A stretch of 64,000 nt of DNA from Ructibacterium sp965146665 (GCA_965146665.1 CBCTHE010000002.1:186001-250000); one strand, 5' to 3'. Shown: positions 34,387-43,966, counted from the stretch's first letter. Made by a program: numbers and translations. Notes: generated by a model not told the origin, from the letters alone.

Positions 34387-35016
34387 CTATTTCAGAAGGA
34401 AGGCGGCATATTTTTGCCAGTCCTCCCGGCTGAAATGATGAATGCCGCCGCGCAGGTGATATCCGATGTGTCCGGTCTGAAAGCAGTCGCCGGGCACAGG
34501 AGGGCGGTCCGGTGCGTCCAGCCCGGACAGTCCCAGCTTCTCATAAATCTCATCTGCCAGCACACAAGCGCCAAATTCCTGCATGGGTCCTGCCCAGGCA
34601 TCCTCGGCCGCGTTTCCTACACAAACTTTTCTGGGTGCAATGGCACCCAGAAGGAAATGCTGGTCAAAGGGAAGATCCTCCTCGTGATCCGCATATTGCT
34701 GAAAACTCTCACAAAACCAATATCCGAACTGCCTGCAAATGTCCCGGATGGTCTCCCCCTCCTTGCCGCGGGAGACAGCGGCACCGCAGCAGCCGGATTC
34801 ATTGGCAAATACATGGGTGAAGCGCTGGTCCGCAGCTCCGGCGAGCAGAGCCGTTTTTCCCAGCCGGGAATGGCCAGCCACACCGGCCCGGGCAAAGTCC
34901 AGAACTTCAAGGCTCCTGGCATAATCCATGACCCGCTGTGCCGCCCAGGCCCACAAGGCGATCTTGCCGGGGCTGTCCGGATTCCGTTTGCCATCCGGGA
35001 AGAGCAGACCGGCCAA
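34387..35016 (-). pseudogene. N-terminally truncated CE15 glucuronoyl esterase-like remnant
   Basis: About 209 residues matching the C-terminal half of CE15 (4-O-methylglucuronoyl methylesterase) proteins. GHSRLGKTALLAGA holds the nucleophile Ser, HVFANESGCCGAA follows, and GYHLRGGIHHFSREDW holds the catalytic His. Full enzymes are about 380-450 residues. Upstream the frame meets a stop near 35060 and the first 150-200 residues are absent; only a weak TTG could start it. No ribosome binding site is seen. Probably a decayed gene, lying after the mgtC-like gene. Confidence 0.7.
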
Positions 35017-35106
35017 ACCGTAATGTCTGCATAAAAAACGGACGTATGATATATTTTATTTCGAAATAGGGGCCGGTAAACAGTTTCTTTTCCATGTTTC
35101 CTGTTT

Positions 35107-35754
35107 TCACAGCGTCCCATCCTCATGCTTGCCTGAACATGCCGCTTCAGAAACTGCCAGCTTTTGCGGAACAGACACCGTGATGGTATAAACTATCTGT
35201 CCGTCCTGTTCCTCGGTGGACTGCTGTGCCTCAAGAATTCGGAGCTCCTTGCCCTCCAGTGCCGCAAGCAGGCTTCCGCTGTCCCCGGCTTCCGTGCCGC
35301 TGTCCCCGTTCGGCTTGCCTGCCCCCTTATTTCTGGGTGTCATGTGCAGGATAACCTGAATCATCAGAATAATGAGAGCCGCTGCGATGCCCACAACGTA
35401 CATGCCGGCGCCGATGGCCATACCGATCCCGGAGGCAGCCCACAGCCCTGCGGCCGTGGTCAGGCCGGTCACCGTCTTTTTATGGACCAGAATCATCCCG
35501 GCGCCCAGGAATCCAATTCCGCTGACAACACCGGAGGCCACCCGAGAAGGATCCAGCCTTACAAATTCGCCCAAAACATCACCATAGGCATACTTTGACA
35601 GTACCATCATCAGCGCTGAGGCGCAGGCCACCACACAATGAGTTCGCACTCCCGCTTCCTTCCCTCTGTTTTTCCGCTCGTATCCAATTAAAATTCCGCA
35701 TACCGCCGCGAGAACCATCCTCACAGCATACTCCAATTCCGCCGCTTCAAACAT
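35107..35754 (-). CDS. MgtC/SapB family membrane protein
   Basis: 215 residues. The MgtC motif region VCGILIGYERKNRGKEAGVRTH (residues 18-39, cited in part) and SGIGFLGAGMILVHKKTVTGLTTAAG-like block near 79 are diagnostic, with four to five membrane segments. It ends in a charged cytosolic tail. In pathogens MgtC tunes ATP synthase and magnesium homeostasis; role here is unknown. It starts 12 bases after glpP with AAAGGAG, so it may be read through from the glp operon. Confidence 0.88.
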   Translation of the reverse strand: MFEAAELEYAVRMVLAAVCGILIGYERKNRGKEAGVRTHCVVACASALMMVLSKYAYGDVLGEFVRLDPSRVASGVVSGIGFLGAGMILVHKKTVTGLTTAAGLWAASGIGMAIGAGMYVVGIAAALIILMIQVILHMTPRNKGAGKPNGDSGTEAGDSGSLLAALEGKELRILEAQQSTEEQDGQIVYTITVSVPQKLAVSEAACSGKHEDGTL

Positions 35755-35766
35755 GATTTCTCCTTT

Positions 35767-36312
35767 CTAACGCCACAATTCTGACTGTCCTGTGGAGACC
35801 GCAGAAGCCCCGGCCGCCAGGGCCGCACGGACCTCTGCCTCTGTCTCCACCAATCCGCCGGCAATCACGGGAATCTCCGTCATGGCCGCCAGCTCCGCAA
35901 TCACCTTGGGAAGCAGGCCCGGCATGATCTCCACCATATCCGCCCTGGTATTTTTCAACGCTTCCGCCGCAGTCCTGACCGACTGGGTATCCACCATAAA
36001 AAACCGCTGAACTGTCAGGAGCCCAGCCTCTCTCGCCAGCCTGACCATCCCGGCCCGGGTGCTGATGATTCCATCCGCCCCCTGTTCCCGGACATAGGCC
36101 GCCCCCGCGGCGTCCTTGCCAATTCCCTCAGCCAGGTCCATGTGCAGAAACAGCCGTTTTCCGGCCTTATGGGACCGTTCCGCCCGCTCCCCCACACACT
36201 GGATACTGGGGGTCAGATCAAAGATCAGCGCCGATTTTTTCTCCAATGCAAGCGCAAAGGCCATCTCTGACTTCACTGCCGCAATCACCATAGGATTCCT
36301 GAACCGCACCAT
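35767..36312 (-). CDS. glpP: Glycerol-3-phosphate responsive antiterminator
   Basis: 181 residues, TIM-barrel-like fold. Landmarks: NPMVIAAVKS near residue 6, FLHMDLAEGIGKD near 54, GIISTRAGMVRLA near 80, FFMVDTQSV near 103, EIMPGLLPKVI near 127, and IPVIAGGLVETEAEV near 145. GlpP binds glycerol-3-phosphate and prevents termination in leaders of glp mRNAs. It is the fourth gene of the operon whose own leader has a terminator (39437-39484), so positive feedback by glycerol-3-phosphate is likely. Confidence 0.9.
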   Translation of the reverse strand: MVRFRNPMVIAAVKSEMAFALALEKKSALIFDLTPSIQCVGERAERSHKAGKRLFLHMDLAEGIGKDAAGAAYVREQGADGIISTRAGMVRLAREAGLLTVQRFFMVDTQSVRTAAEALKNTRADMVEIMPGLLPKVIAELAAMTEIPVIAGGLVETEAEVRAALAAGASAVSTGQSELWR

Positions 36313-36318
36313 ACTATA

Positions 36319-36675
36319 TCACTCTTTCCCCGTTTTTGCCGCTATCAGATTCGCACTGGTTCCGGCAATATGCTCAATTATAACACATCCGGCCCGAATT
36401 GGCAATTCCACGCGAATCCGGTTTACCTCTGCCATACAGCGCAACAGGCTGTCTTTTGGCACCGGCCGGTCGGTCCGGACCGGAATCACACCGCCGCCCG
36501 CCACAGCTGCCGTGGTGGTCAGCACCCGTTCCGGACAGGTACATTCCCGGGCCGCGTATTCCGCTCCTCTGGGACAGCCGTTCCCGGTGACGTCCGTCAC
36601 GCTGCCTTCCTTGAGTTCCGCCGTCAAAGTGCATCCTATGGGGCAGATAATGCAAGTCAATTCCCGCTTCATCAT
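36319..36675 (-). CDS. DUF1667 cysteine-rich protein
   Basis: 118 residues with cysteines in LTCIICPIGCTL (residues 6-17), NGCPRGAEYAARECTCPERVL near 32-52, consistent with an iron-sulfur or zinc site. DUF1667 genes regularly sit with glpA-like and FAD oxidoreductase genes in Firmicutes, where the three are thought to form a glycerol-3-phosphate dehydrogenase complex. It overlaps the preceding FAD oxidoreductase stop by four bases. Confidence 0.9.
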   Translation of the reverse strand: MMKRELTCIICPIGCTLTAELKEGSVTDVTGNGCPRGAEYAARECTCPERVLTTTAAVAGGGVIPVRTDRPVPKDSLLRCMAEVNRIRVELPIRAGCVIIEHIAGTSANLIAAKTGKE

Positions 36676-37937
36676 ATGCGCCGTTCCTCCTCCAGATGAA
36701 TTTCCAGTGTTCCTCCCCCGCAGGCATTCAGTGTCTGCTGGGTAAGCGTCACCGTCTCCATACCGCCCGGCGTCAGCACCGCCCGCCTTTTGGCATACAA
36801 AATGCGGCCGCCCTGCGTGACCTGGACCTCCGCGTTTCTGTATATCCGGTCCACGCGGAAATAGACCTGAACCCCCGCCGCCGTGCCGCTGATCCGCTGG
36901 GGCACAGTATAGCGGATACCTTTCCCAGCAGACAGACAGACCGAAGCCGGCGGCGCGCTCTGTCCCTGTATGTACTGTGCGGCGCTCTGACCCGCCAGCG
37001 CCGCCTCTTCAGACACAAAATCCACCAGGTCATGCACATGCAGTACATTGCCGCAGGCAAAAACCCCAGGGCAGGAGGTTTGCCTTTCCTGATCCACCAC
37101 TGCGCCTCCAGTCAGAGGATCAAGTGTAATTCCGGCACCTTTAGTCAGCTCATTTTCCGGAATCAGTCCCACGGACAGAAGCAGGGTGTCACAGGCGATT
37201 TCCTCCTCTGTTCCCGGAATTGGCTGGAGGTCTTTATCTACCCGGGACACGGTGACACCGGTTAGCCGTTCCCGCCCATGAATGGCTGTCACCGTATGGC
37301 TCAGCCGGAGCGGGATGTTAAAGTCTGTCAGGCATTGCTGAATATTCCGGGACAGTCCTCCGGCATGGGGCATCAGCTCACAGACCGCCTTGACCCTGGC
37401 CCCCTCCAGCGTCAGCCGCCGGGCCATAATCAGTCCAATGTCGCCTGAGCCCAGGATCACAGCCTCCCGGCCCGGGAGACATCCCAGGCAGTTCACAAAT
37501 TTCTGGGCGGTGCCGGCCGAGAAAACGCCGGCGGGACGGGTTCCGGGAATGTTCAGCGCCCCGCGGCTCCGCTCTCGGCAGCCCATGGCGAGAATGACCG
37601 CCTTGGCACAGTATTCCGTGATTCCGGCCTGGCCGCTCACGGCGGTGATCCGCCTGTCAGGCGTCAAGTTCAGAACTGTGGTATCACAGCGTACCGGAAT
37701 TTTGCGTTCCGCCACCATCTGTTCATACCGCATGGCATACTCCGGACCGGTCAGCTCCTGCCGGAACCGATGCAGACCAAAGCCATTGTGAATACATTGC
37801 TGGAGAATCCCGCCGAGACCACTGTCCCGCTCAAGTATAACCAGATTTCTGATACCGCTGTCAAAGGCACTGACCGCCGCCGCCATGCCGGCCGGACCGC
37901 CGCCGATCACAGCCAAATCCACTTGTTCCTGTCTCAT
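36672..37937 (-). CDS. NAD(P)/FAD-dependent oxidoreductase (GlpB-like partner of GlpA)
   Basis: 421 residues from ATG 37937, chosen because CAAAGGAGG lies upstream and the FAD motif follows at once (VDLAVIGGGPAGMAAAVSA, residues 6-24). A second dinucleotide motif is EAVILGSGDIGLIMARRL near 158, and FACGNVLHVHDLVDFVSEE near 293 is the closing FAD contact. Likely passes electrons from GlpA to an acceptor. ATGA overlap with glpA and a four-base overlap with DUF1667 mark strict coupling. Confidence 0.9.
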   Translation of the reverse strand: MRQEQVDLAVIGGGPAGMAAAVSAFDSGIRNLVILERDSGLGGILQQCIHNGFGLHRFRQELTGPEYAMRYEQMVAERKIPVRCDTTVLNLTPDRRITAVSGQAGITEYCAKAVILAMGCRERSRGALNIPGTRPAGVFSAGTAQKFVNCLGCLPGREAVILGSGDIGLIMARRLTLEGARVKAVCELMPHAGGLSRNIQQCLTDFNIPLRLSHTVTAIHGRERLTGVTVSRVDKDLQPIPGTEEEIACDTLLLSVGLIPENELTKGAGITLDPLTGGAVVDQERQTSCPGVFACGNVLHVHDLVDFVSEEAALAGQSAAQYIQGQSAPPASVCLSAGKGIRYTVPQRISGTAAGVQVYFRVDRIYRNAEVQVTQGGRILYAKRRAVLTPGGMETVTLTQQTLNACGGGTLEIHLEEERRI

Positions 37938-39376
37938 TCTCCGCCGCCTCCTTTGGTATTTCTGCAGATAATGAAGGACCCGCCGCCGCTTTTGGTCACC
38001 TGGCAGATGGGGATCTTCCGGGCCTCGGCAATCAGCTCTGTGACGCGCGGTGTGCAGAATCCCCCCTGACATCGGCCCATGCCGCTTCTGATCCGCCGTT
38101 TTACACCGTCCAGATCCAGCGCCTCCGGCGCACGCTCCAGGGTCTCCAGAATCTCCCCCTCGCTCACCCCTTCGCACCTGCACACGATTTTGCCGTAAGC
38201 CGGATGGGTGCGGATATATTCATCCTTTTCCGCCAGAGGCAGATCCCGGATCCAGTGTGCCGAACGGCGGAAGGGATTATAATTTGTCTTTTGCACCGTT
38301 TCCAGCCCAAGGGTCCGGAGCAAGTCCAGAATATATTCCGCTGTGGCCGGCGCCGCGGACAGGCCTGGAGACTCTATGCCGGCGGCATGGACCATCCGGC
38401 GTCCCCAGGGCCGGATGATAAAGTCTCCCGTACTGCCCACAGCCCGAAGTCCTGCAAAAGAGGCAATGGCCATACTAGTGCGGATCTGCTCCACCTCTGC
38501 ACCGGCCTGCCCAAGGATTTCCGCCAGCCCCTTTGCTGTGGTTCCGGTGTCCTCCCGGCTCTCCTGTCCCTCTGCAGTGGGACCCAGCAAAAGGTTCCCG
38601 TCTGCCGTAGGGCTCACCAGAATCCCCTTCCCCAGCTTTGCAGGCGTACGAAAAACCGTACACTGAACCAGGCCGCCGCATTCTTTATCCAGCAGGAGGT
38701 ATTCTCCCCTTCTGGGCTGTATGGAGAAGCTGCTGTCCCCGGCCATTTCCGCAACCCGGTCCGCATAGACACCCGCGGCATTGACCACATACCGGGCCTC
38801 AACCCACCGGCCGTCCCGGGCATGGATGCGCATACCAACACCGGTCTCCTCCATGGCAACGACGGCAAAGCCGCGGAAAAACGCCGTACCGTTGTCCATG
38901 GCATTGCCCAGCGCGGCAATGGTCAGGCCATAGGGACATACCACCGCGCCAGTGGGTGCGTACAAGGCACAAACCGCCCGCGCAGCCGCATTTGGTTCAA
39001 GCCTGTGCAGCTGATCCGCGTCCAGAATCTGCAAGCCGAAAACGCCATTTTCCTGTCCCTGCCAGTACAGTCTTTCAATGGCGTTCCGGTCCCGCTGGTC
39101 AAATCCCAGAACCAGGGATCCGTTCTGCCGGTATTCCACACCCAGTTCGGCGGCGGTGCGGGCCATAAGAGCCGCGCCCCGGACGCCCAGCCGCGCCTTC
39201 AGACTGCCCGGTCTGGCATCAAAGCCCGCGTGCACAATCCCGCTGTTCGCACGGGAGGCGCCGGCCGCCGCGTCATTTGCCCGCTCCAGAACACAGACCG
39301 AAACCTCATACCTGCTAAGAACCCGGGCAGTCATACACCCTGTGACGCCAGCCCCGATCACTGCCACATCATACAT
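37934..39376 (-). CDS. glpA: Glycerol-3-phosphate dehydrogenase, anaerobic type with [2Fe-2S] domain
   Basis: 480 residues. FAD motif DVAVIGAGVTGCMTARVLSR at the start, ERANDAAAGASRANSGIVHAG near 31, and IESPGLSAAPATAEYIL near 326 are typical of the DAO/GlpA family. The C-terminal BFD-like domain has four cysteines in VCRCEGVSEGEI near 399 and SGMGRCQGGFCTPRV near 434. It oxidises glycerol-3-phosphate to dihydroxyacetone phosphate. It is the first gene of the glp operon; a hydroxyglutarate oxidase-type function is possible but the GlpP neighbour supports glycerol-3-phosphate. Confidence 0.9.
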   Translation of the reverse strand: MYDVAVIGAGVTGCMTARVLSRYEVSVCVLERANDAAAGASRANSGIVHAGFDARPGSLKARLGVRGAALMARTAAELGVEYRQNGSLVLGFDQRDRNAIERLYWQGQENGVFGLQILDADQLHRLEPNAAARAVCALYAPTGAVVCPYGLTIAALGNAMDNGTAFFRGFAVVAMEETGVGMRIHARDGRWVEARYVVNAAGVYADRVAEMAGDSSFSIQPRRGEYLLLDKECGGLVQCTVFRTPAKLGKGILVSPTADGNLLLGPTAEGQESREDTGTTAKGLAEILGQAGAEVEQIRTSMAIASFAGLRAVGSTGDFIIRPWGRRMVHAAGIESPGLSAAPATAEYILDLLRTLGLETVQKTNYNPFRRSAHWIRDLPLAEKDEYIRTHPAYGKIVCRCEGVSEGEILETLERAPEALDLDGVKRRIRSGMGRCQGGFCTPRVTELIAEARKIPICQVTKSGGGSFIICRNTKGGGGE

Positions 39377-39436
39377 ATATCACATCTCCTTTTTGCCGCG
39401 GACTGACGCTATGCGTCTGCCCTGTCTCAGACATGC

Positions 39437-39484
39437 AAAAAGACGCACCAAAACAAAAGCCTTACGCTTTTGTTTTGATGCGTC
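39437..39484 (-). terminator. Leader terminator of the glp operon (probable GlpP target)
   Basis: Read leftward, 39484-39466 pairs with 39460-39442 (19 bp with one mismatch, loop GTAAG) and is followed by TTTTT at 39441-39437. It sits between the promoter (39541-39513) and glpA (39376), so it would stop transcription unless an antiterminator acts. GlpP, encoded in the operon, is the obvious candidate. Confidence 0.85.
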
Positions 39485-39512
39485 TCCAATTCTCTGCATC
39501 TCAATAATGTTT

Positions 39513-39541
39513 AGTTTACCATCATCTCCATGAAAAGTCAA
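39513..39541 (-). promoter_or_regulatory. Promoter of the glp operon
   Basis: Read leftward: TTGACT (39541-39536), 17-base spacer, TAAACT (39518-39513). Transcription would start near 39506, about 22 bases before the leader terminator stem. Confidence 0.8.
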
Positions 39542-39564
39542 GAGGAATTTATAATTTTTTCCGG

Positions 39565-42500
39565 TTACTGTGGATCCCTTTCCGAGAAAACTGCGGAGGC
39601 GGTCCGCGGCTCTATGGTTTCCAGATCTCTCCACACAAAAGCCGCCGCCCGGCTGGTCCCGGCGGGCAGATCCAGCGCCGCCGATTCCCCTTCGCTGACA
39701 GAAACGGCCAGCAGTCTATCCCCGGCTCCATAGGCGGCCAGAATCAGTTTCCCCTGGGTTCCCCCGCGCTTTGCATAAACGGTTCCGGTCAGTTCCGCAA
39801 GCGGAACGGTGCAGGCCGAGTCTTGATACAGCGTCACAGAGGTATCTGAGGGCGTATCAGGCTGGCCAAGCACCAGATCATCCAGATAGAGCTTCTGTCC
39901 CGTGGCGGCATTTGCGTGCTTGAAGCCGAAGGTGAGTGCGGTCTCCTGCGTGGCCATGGCCTCTGCCAGGACTGTGCTCTCCTTGGTGCCGGCATTTTCA
40001 CCGTTCAGATACAGGGTATAGCGCCCGGCGGCAATGTCATAGACAATTCTGACCTGTATCCAGGTGTTCTCTTCCAGCGTCTTTCCAGTCCACATATTTT
40101 CCGGTCCTTTTACATTGCCCTGATTGTCGATATGAAACAGGCTGATTCCCTGCTGAATGGCATCGTTGTCCGGAAAATATCCGTGATAGTTCCCGTCCTT
40201 GACAAAGACATTGAAAAGCTTGCCCGCATTCTGTCCCATTCCGCTGGCCATCACCCGGAATGCCAGCTCCACCTGGCTGGAGGGCTTGTTGATGATTCCC
40301 CGTGCCAAAGCGCCATAGTTCGCCTCATTGGAGCCGTTTCCCCGCTCAAATTTGAGAACCTGATTGGATGGGTCGGCCGGATCCGCCGCCACCTGCATAT
40401 CATATGAGATGTTGGTGGGCCGGATCTTGGTGCCGTCCGCAAGCTCCACGTCCCGGCCGCCCCGGGACCAGTAGCTCCCTGTCTCAATACAGTCGGCCTG
40501 GGGCATCAGTCCGGGTGTTTCTTGTTCAAAATCCAGACTGCAGCTATTTCGCACCGTCCCGCTGGGCGCATAGGTCCGGATGTCGTCAAGATCAAAATAC
40601 GCCCCTGCGTCCGTGCCGTAGGAGATGCTGAACCGCAGCTGTGTATTCCGGCTCCAGTCCATTTTGCCCAGCTCCAGCTTATCCAGCAATCCCCCCAGCT
40701 CAAAGTGTGCCTTTTCAAAGGTCGGCATGCCGCCCGCAATGGGCGTACCCGCAAAGGGGGTGTAGTTATAGCGGCCCTGCCAGTAAAAATCCATGGTTGG
40801 CTGATCAGTTCCCAGACCGTGGAAGACCATCCCCACCGGGGTCCAAACATCGGCAAAGGTCATGCCGCCGTCCAGGCTGGGATCAATGGCCTTGGCCGCA
40901 TTTCGGTTTTTTGCCATAAGCCCCACTGTATTCCAGACGTCAACCCCCAGTATGGGCTGGACTACATCGCCGTTCACCAGTTCCACCACAGCATTGGATC
41001 CCTTTCGGATCATCTTCCACTCCACGGCCAGATCCCCTTCCACCTGCCCCAGATCCACTGTGACAGCGGCAGTTCCTCCGTTTCCCTCTCCCTTTGCGGC
41101 TTTCAGCACCTTATTCTGGGTGCCCTCCGCATTGGCAAGATACGCCTCACCACTGGTGAAATACACAAAGGGCGGATCATGCGGGGATTTTTCTGCAAGG
41201 ACTGTACTGTCTCCCGCTGTGGTCACGGTCAGGCCGTCGGCCTGGGGCGTACTGCCGATTTCATCTGTCTGGAACTGATAGACGCGGGCCGCACTGAGCG
41301 GGGTGGGCTTTGCGGAAACAGCCGGTTTTTCGGTCGGATTTGGCGTTTCTGTGGGCCCGGCAGTCTCTGTCGGCGCCGGTGTGCCTGTGGGTACAGGCGT
41401 CTCAACCGGCACCGGGATATAGGTGGGGCCGGGCCGGACTGTGTCGGGATCTACCTCCTTCACCTGCCCTGCAGGGATCTCCACCGGCCCGCCGTCAACC
41501 AGGGTCCAGACAGCGGTGTTGCTCCGGGTGTTGTCAAACCGGATCGCGCCGCCGTTCCCCTTGCTCATCTCCAGCAGCTTTGCGGCGTTTACATAGTCCA
41601 CAAACTCTTGACAGGTGGGATTCCAGATAATCTGCAGATTGTCCCCCAGCGCCTTGCAGTACCGCTCTATGTAATCCCATTGATTTCCTTCACTCTCCCA
41701 GTTTCCAAAATCCGTGGCATGGCCCCAGACAAACATTACCCGCATGGTATCCCTGGGATCAAGATCCAGAAATTCCTGGGCCTTGTTCAAAATCGCCGGG
41801 GGACCGCCTGTGGTGTCCGCCCGGAGCACCCACATGGTGGGATTCCAGTTGTAAAAGCTCTCCGGAATATAAAAATGTTTGGAATCATCTGTCCGCCGGG
41901 TGTAGAGATATCCCGCCTCCCGGATCATTTCCAGCCGCGCGGTGTCGGCGCGGTAATAGTAGGGATAGGCCAGTCCGGTGACCCGCTCATGGCCCGCCAG
42001 TCCCTCTACAAACGTCTTGGAATTTTCGATTTCCGCTTTGAATTCCCCGTCGGTGATCTGGTCAAGATGGGGATGCGTAACCGTGTGTGACGCCAGCTCC
42101 TGCCCGTCATACTGGGACAACCGGCTAGAGAACAGCTTTGCATCATTCACGTCACATTGACCGGAAATGACATTAAAGGTGCCCTTGAGCCCGTTTTTGG
42201 AAAAAATATCGAGCAGATGCTTATCCGCGTTCACGATAAAGTCCGCCGTATCGTCAAAGTTCAGCAGGGCCGCCTTCATCTTCCCCTCTGGATAGCAGAT
42301 CACAGTCCGGGCCGCTGTCTCCGGATCCAGGGGCTCCGGCTCCGCCGTGGGCAGAGGCGCGGCTGTACCGCCGGTCAGGCTGACCGGAATGTGGATGGGC
42401 GCCGAGGCCTCATTGACATGCTCCGCCGTATTTTTCTGGAGCCAGATATACAGGTCCAGGTGATCCGCCGGCCCGCCGCTTCTGGGCCAGCTGTCTGTGG

Positions 42501-43773
42501 GGACGCTGAGGCTGGTACCGGTTCCCGCCGGATTGACCGGGCCGCTCTGGCCATAGGCCACAATGTGCCGCTTTCCGTTTGCGGCCATAACCGCCTTATA
42601 ATTGATAGAATATTCCGCGCCGCTGTGGCTGGGATCCACGGTCTGAAAGGCCAGGCTCTCACCCTTTTCCACTTCCAGCACACTGCCGGGTGTGATTCCC
42701 TGAAGGCTCATGGAGTACGGATTTTCGCTCCCGTCGCTGCCCAGCACAGTCAGTTTGTAATTGGGGTTCCATGGCTCTCCTTCAAGCAGGATCGGGGCGA
42801 CCGCCGCCGTCTGCGCCGCATTTTCCGGGCTTCGGCGGATTTCGGACGCAAAGACCACCGCTCCCGGGTCCAGTTTCATAACCGGCCGCATGCCGATCTG
42901 TGTGCCGGTGCCGGCCTTGAAGACGCAGGCGTTCGGATTATTGGCGCTGACCCCCAGAACGTTGCCGGTCCCGCCGGATGCGGGAGAGCGGAGCATATAC
43001 TGGATCCGTGTGCCTGTGCTCTTTAATGTCCCGGCCTGGCCGCGCATGGTATCGGCTATTTGATTTCTGCCCTGGACCGGTTTCGCGGACCAGTATACGG
43101 TGCGCGGTTCGCCGTCCGTGCCGGGATATTCCACCGTCCCGTTCGCAAGGCCGCTGTATGTACCCCAGGGGAGATACAGCTTCTGCTGTACGGTCTTGGG
43201 CCAGGTCTGCCCCGCGTCCGCGGTGAGCTCTGTGTTTTTCCCGTCGCAGGAATAGTTCGCTGTGACAACCTCGGTCAAAGGGACCGCCTGGTTCTCTGCC
43301 GCGGAGAAGGCGCTCTGTACAAAACCGCTCTCCGCGTCGTTCAGCCAGGCCGCCGCCGCGGACTGTGTATAGTCGTTGCTTATCCCTCCCGCCGCGTCGC
43401 TGAATTTCAGAGAGTTGAGGATATGCTTACTCAGCAGAGTCACCCTGCCGTCGCCGTTCCCATCCGCATCCTGCTCCTCGCCCTTGCACTCCCAGAGAAT
43501 TGGCGTGGCCGTTTCCTCCTTCTTGGTCACCGGTCCGGTATAGAAGAAGTCCTGTCCGTTCAGCTGCAGCGGATGCCTTGCGGTGCCATAGTACACATTG
43601 CCTTTTTCCAGCGCTTTGAAATCCACGCCGTCCGCCGCGGTCCCGCTGCCGAATTGAATCGCTGAACCGCCGTCTGCCGCCGTTTCCACATTGGTCCGGA
43701 CCGCCGCCCCTGCCGGCATTACAGCGATCAGCATAAACAGGGCCAGCCAGCCCGCTATTTTCCGTCTCATCAT
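39565..43773 (-). CDS. Large secreted multidomain protein with polysaccharide deacetylase (NodB) domain
   Basis: 1402 residues with a signal peptide (residues 1-24, cleavage after AGA). Domains in order: DUF6273-like region (about 60-310, with WLNDAESGFVQSAF), an Ig-like stretch, a NodB deacetylase domain (about 490-730), and a Pro/Thr linker rich in TPxPTE (about 785-825). Two beta-sandwich, carbohydrate-binding-like regions follow (about 830-1090 and 1100-1330). The deacetylase has FDD near 506 and SHTVTHPHLD near 564 for the metal site. No LPXTG or SLH anchor is seen, so it is probably secreted. Likely acts on a surface or dietary glycan; substrate unknown. No operon partner. Confidence 0.8.
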   Translation of the reverse strand: MMRRKIAGWLALFMLIAVMPAGAAVRTNVETAADGGSAIQFGSGTAADGVDFKALEKGNVYYGTARHPLQLNGQDFFYTGPVTKKEETATPILWECKGEEQDADGNGDGRVTLLSKHILNSLKFSDAAGGISNDYTQSAAAAWLNDAESGFVQSAFSAAENQAVPLTEVVTANYSCDGKNTELTADAGQTWPKTVQQKLYLPWGTYSGLANGTVEYPGTDGEPRTVYWSAKPVQGRNQIADTMRGQAGTLKSTGTRIQYMLRSPASGGTGNVLGVSANNPNACVFKAGTGTQIGMRPVMKLDPGAVVFASEIRRSPENAAQTAAVAPILLEGEPWNPNYKLTVLGSDGSENPYSMSLQGITPGSVLEVEKGESLAFQTVDPSHSGAEYSINYKAVMAANGKRHIVAYGQSGPVNPAGTGTSLSVPTDSWPRSGGPADHLDLYIWLQKNTAEHVNEASAPIHIPVSLTGGTAAPLPTAEPEPLDPETAARTVICYPEGKMKAALLNFDDTADFIVNADKHLLDIFSKNGLKGTFNVISGQCDVNDAKLFSSRLSQYDGQELASHTVTHPHLDQITDGEFKAEIENSKTFVEGLAGHERVTGLAYPYYYRADTARLEMIREAGYLYTRRTDDSKHFYIPESFYNWNPTMWVLRADTTGGPPAILNKAQEFLDLDPRDTMRVMFVWGHATDFGNWESEGNQWDYIERYCKALGDNLQIIWNPTCQEFVDYVNAAKLLEMSKGNGGAIRFDNTRSNTAVWTLVDGGPVEIPAGQVKEVDPDTVRPGPTYIPVPVETPVPTGTPAPTETAGPTETPNPTEKPAVSAKPTPLSAARVYQFQTDEIGSTPQADGLTVTTAGDSTVLAEKSPHDPPFVYFTSGEAYLANAEGTQNKVLKAAKGEGNGGTAAVTVDLGQVEGDLAVEWKMIRKGSNAVVELVNGDVVQPILGVDVWNTVGLMAKNRNAAKAIDPSLDGGMTFADVWTPVGMVFHGLGTDQPTMDFYWQGRYNYTPFAGTPIAGGMPTFEKAHFELGGLLDKLELGKMDWSRNTQLRFSISYGTDAGAYFDLDDIRTYAPSGTVRNSCSLDFEQETPGLMPQADCIETGSYWSRGGRDVELADGTKIRPTNISYDMQVAADPADPSNQVLKFERGNGSNEANYGALARGIINKPSSQVELAFRVMASGMGQNAGKLFNVFVKDGNYHGYFPDNDAIQQGISLFHIDNQGNVKGPENMWTGKTLEENTWIQVRIVYDIAAGRYTLYLNGENAGTKESTVLAEAMATQETALTFGFKHANAATGQKLYLDDLVLGQPDTPSDTSVTLYQDSACTVPLAELTGTVYAKRGGTQGKLILAAYGAGDRLLAVSVSEGESAALDLPAGTSRAAAFVWRDLETIEPRTASAVFSERDPQ

Positions 43774-43937
43774 TGAATCCTCCCCCGCTTCTCATAATTT
43801 TATTGCTGTACTCAGCATAGCACGCGCTGGAAACCGGGTAAAGGGCCGACTTTGAACCTTTCAAGACAGAATTTAACCTTCTGCCGAAACCGGACGTATG
43901 ATGCAGATTTCCCGGCTTTTTTCCCACCGCCTTTGGC

Positions 43938-43966
43938 TTGCATTGCGCAGCGTAAAATGGTATACT
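43938..43966 (+). promoter_or_regulatory. Promoter of the sirtuin operon
   Basis: TTGCAT (43938-43943), 17-base spacer, TATACT (43961-43966), 21 bases before ATG 43988. Confidence 0.7.
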
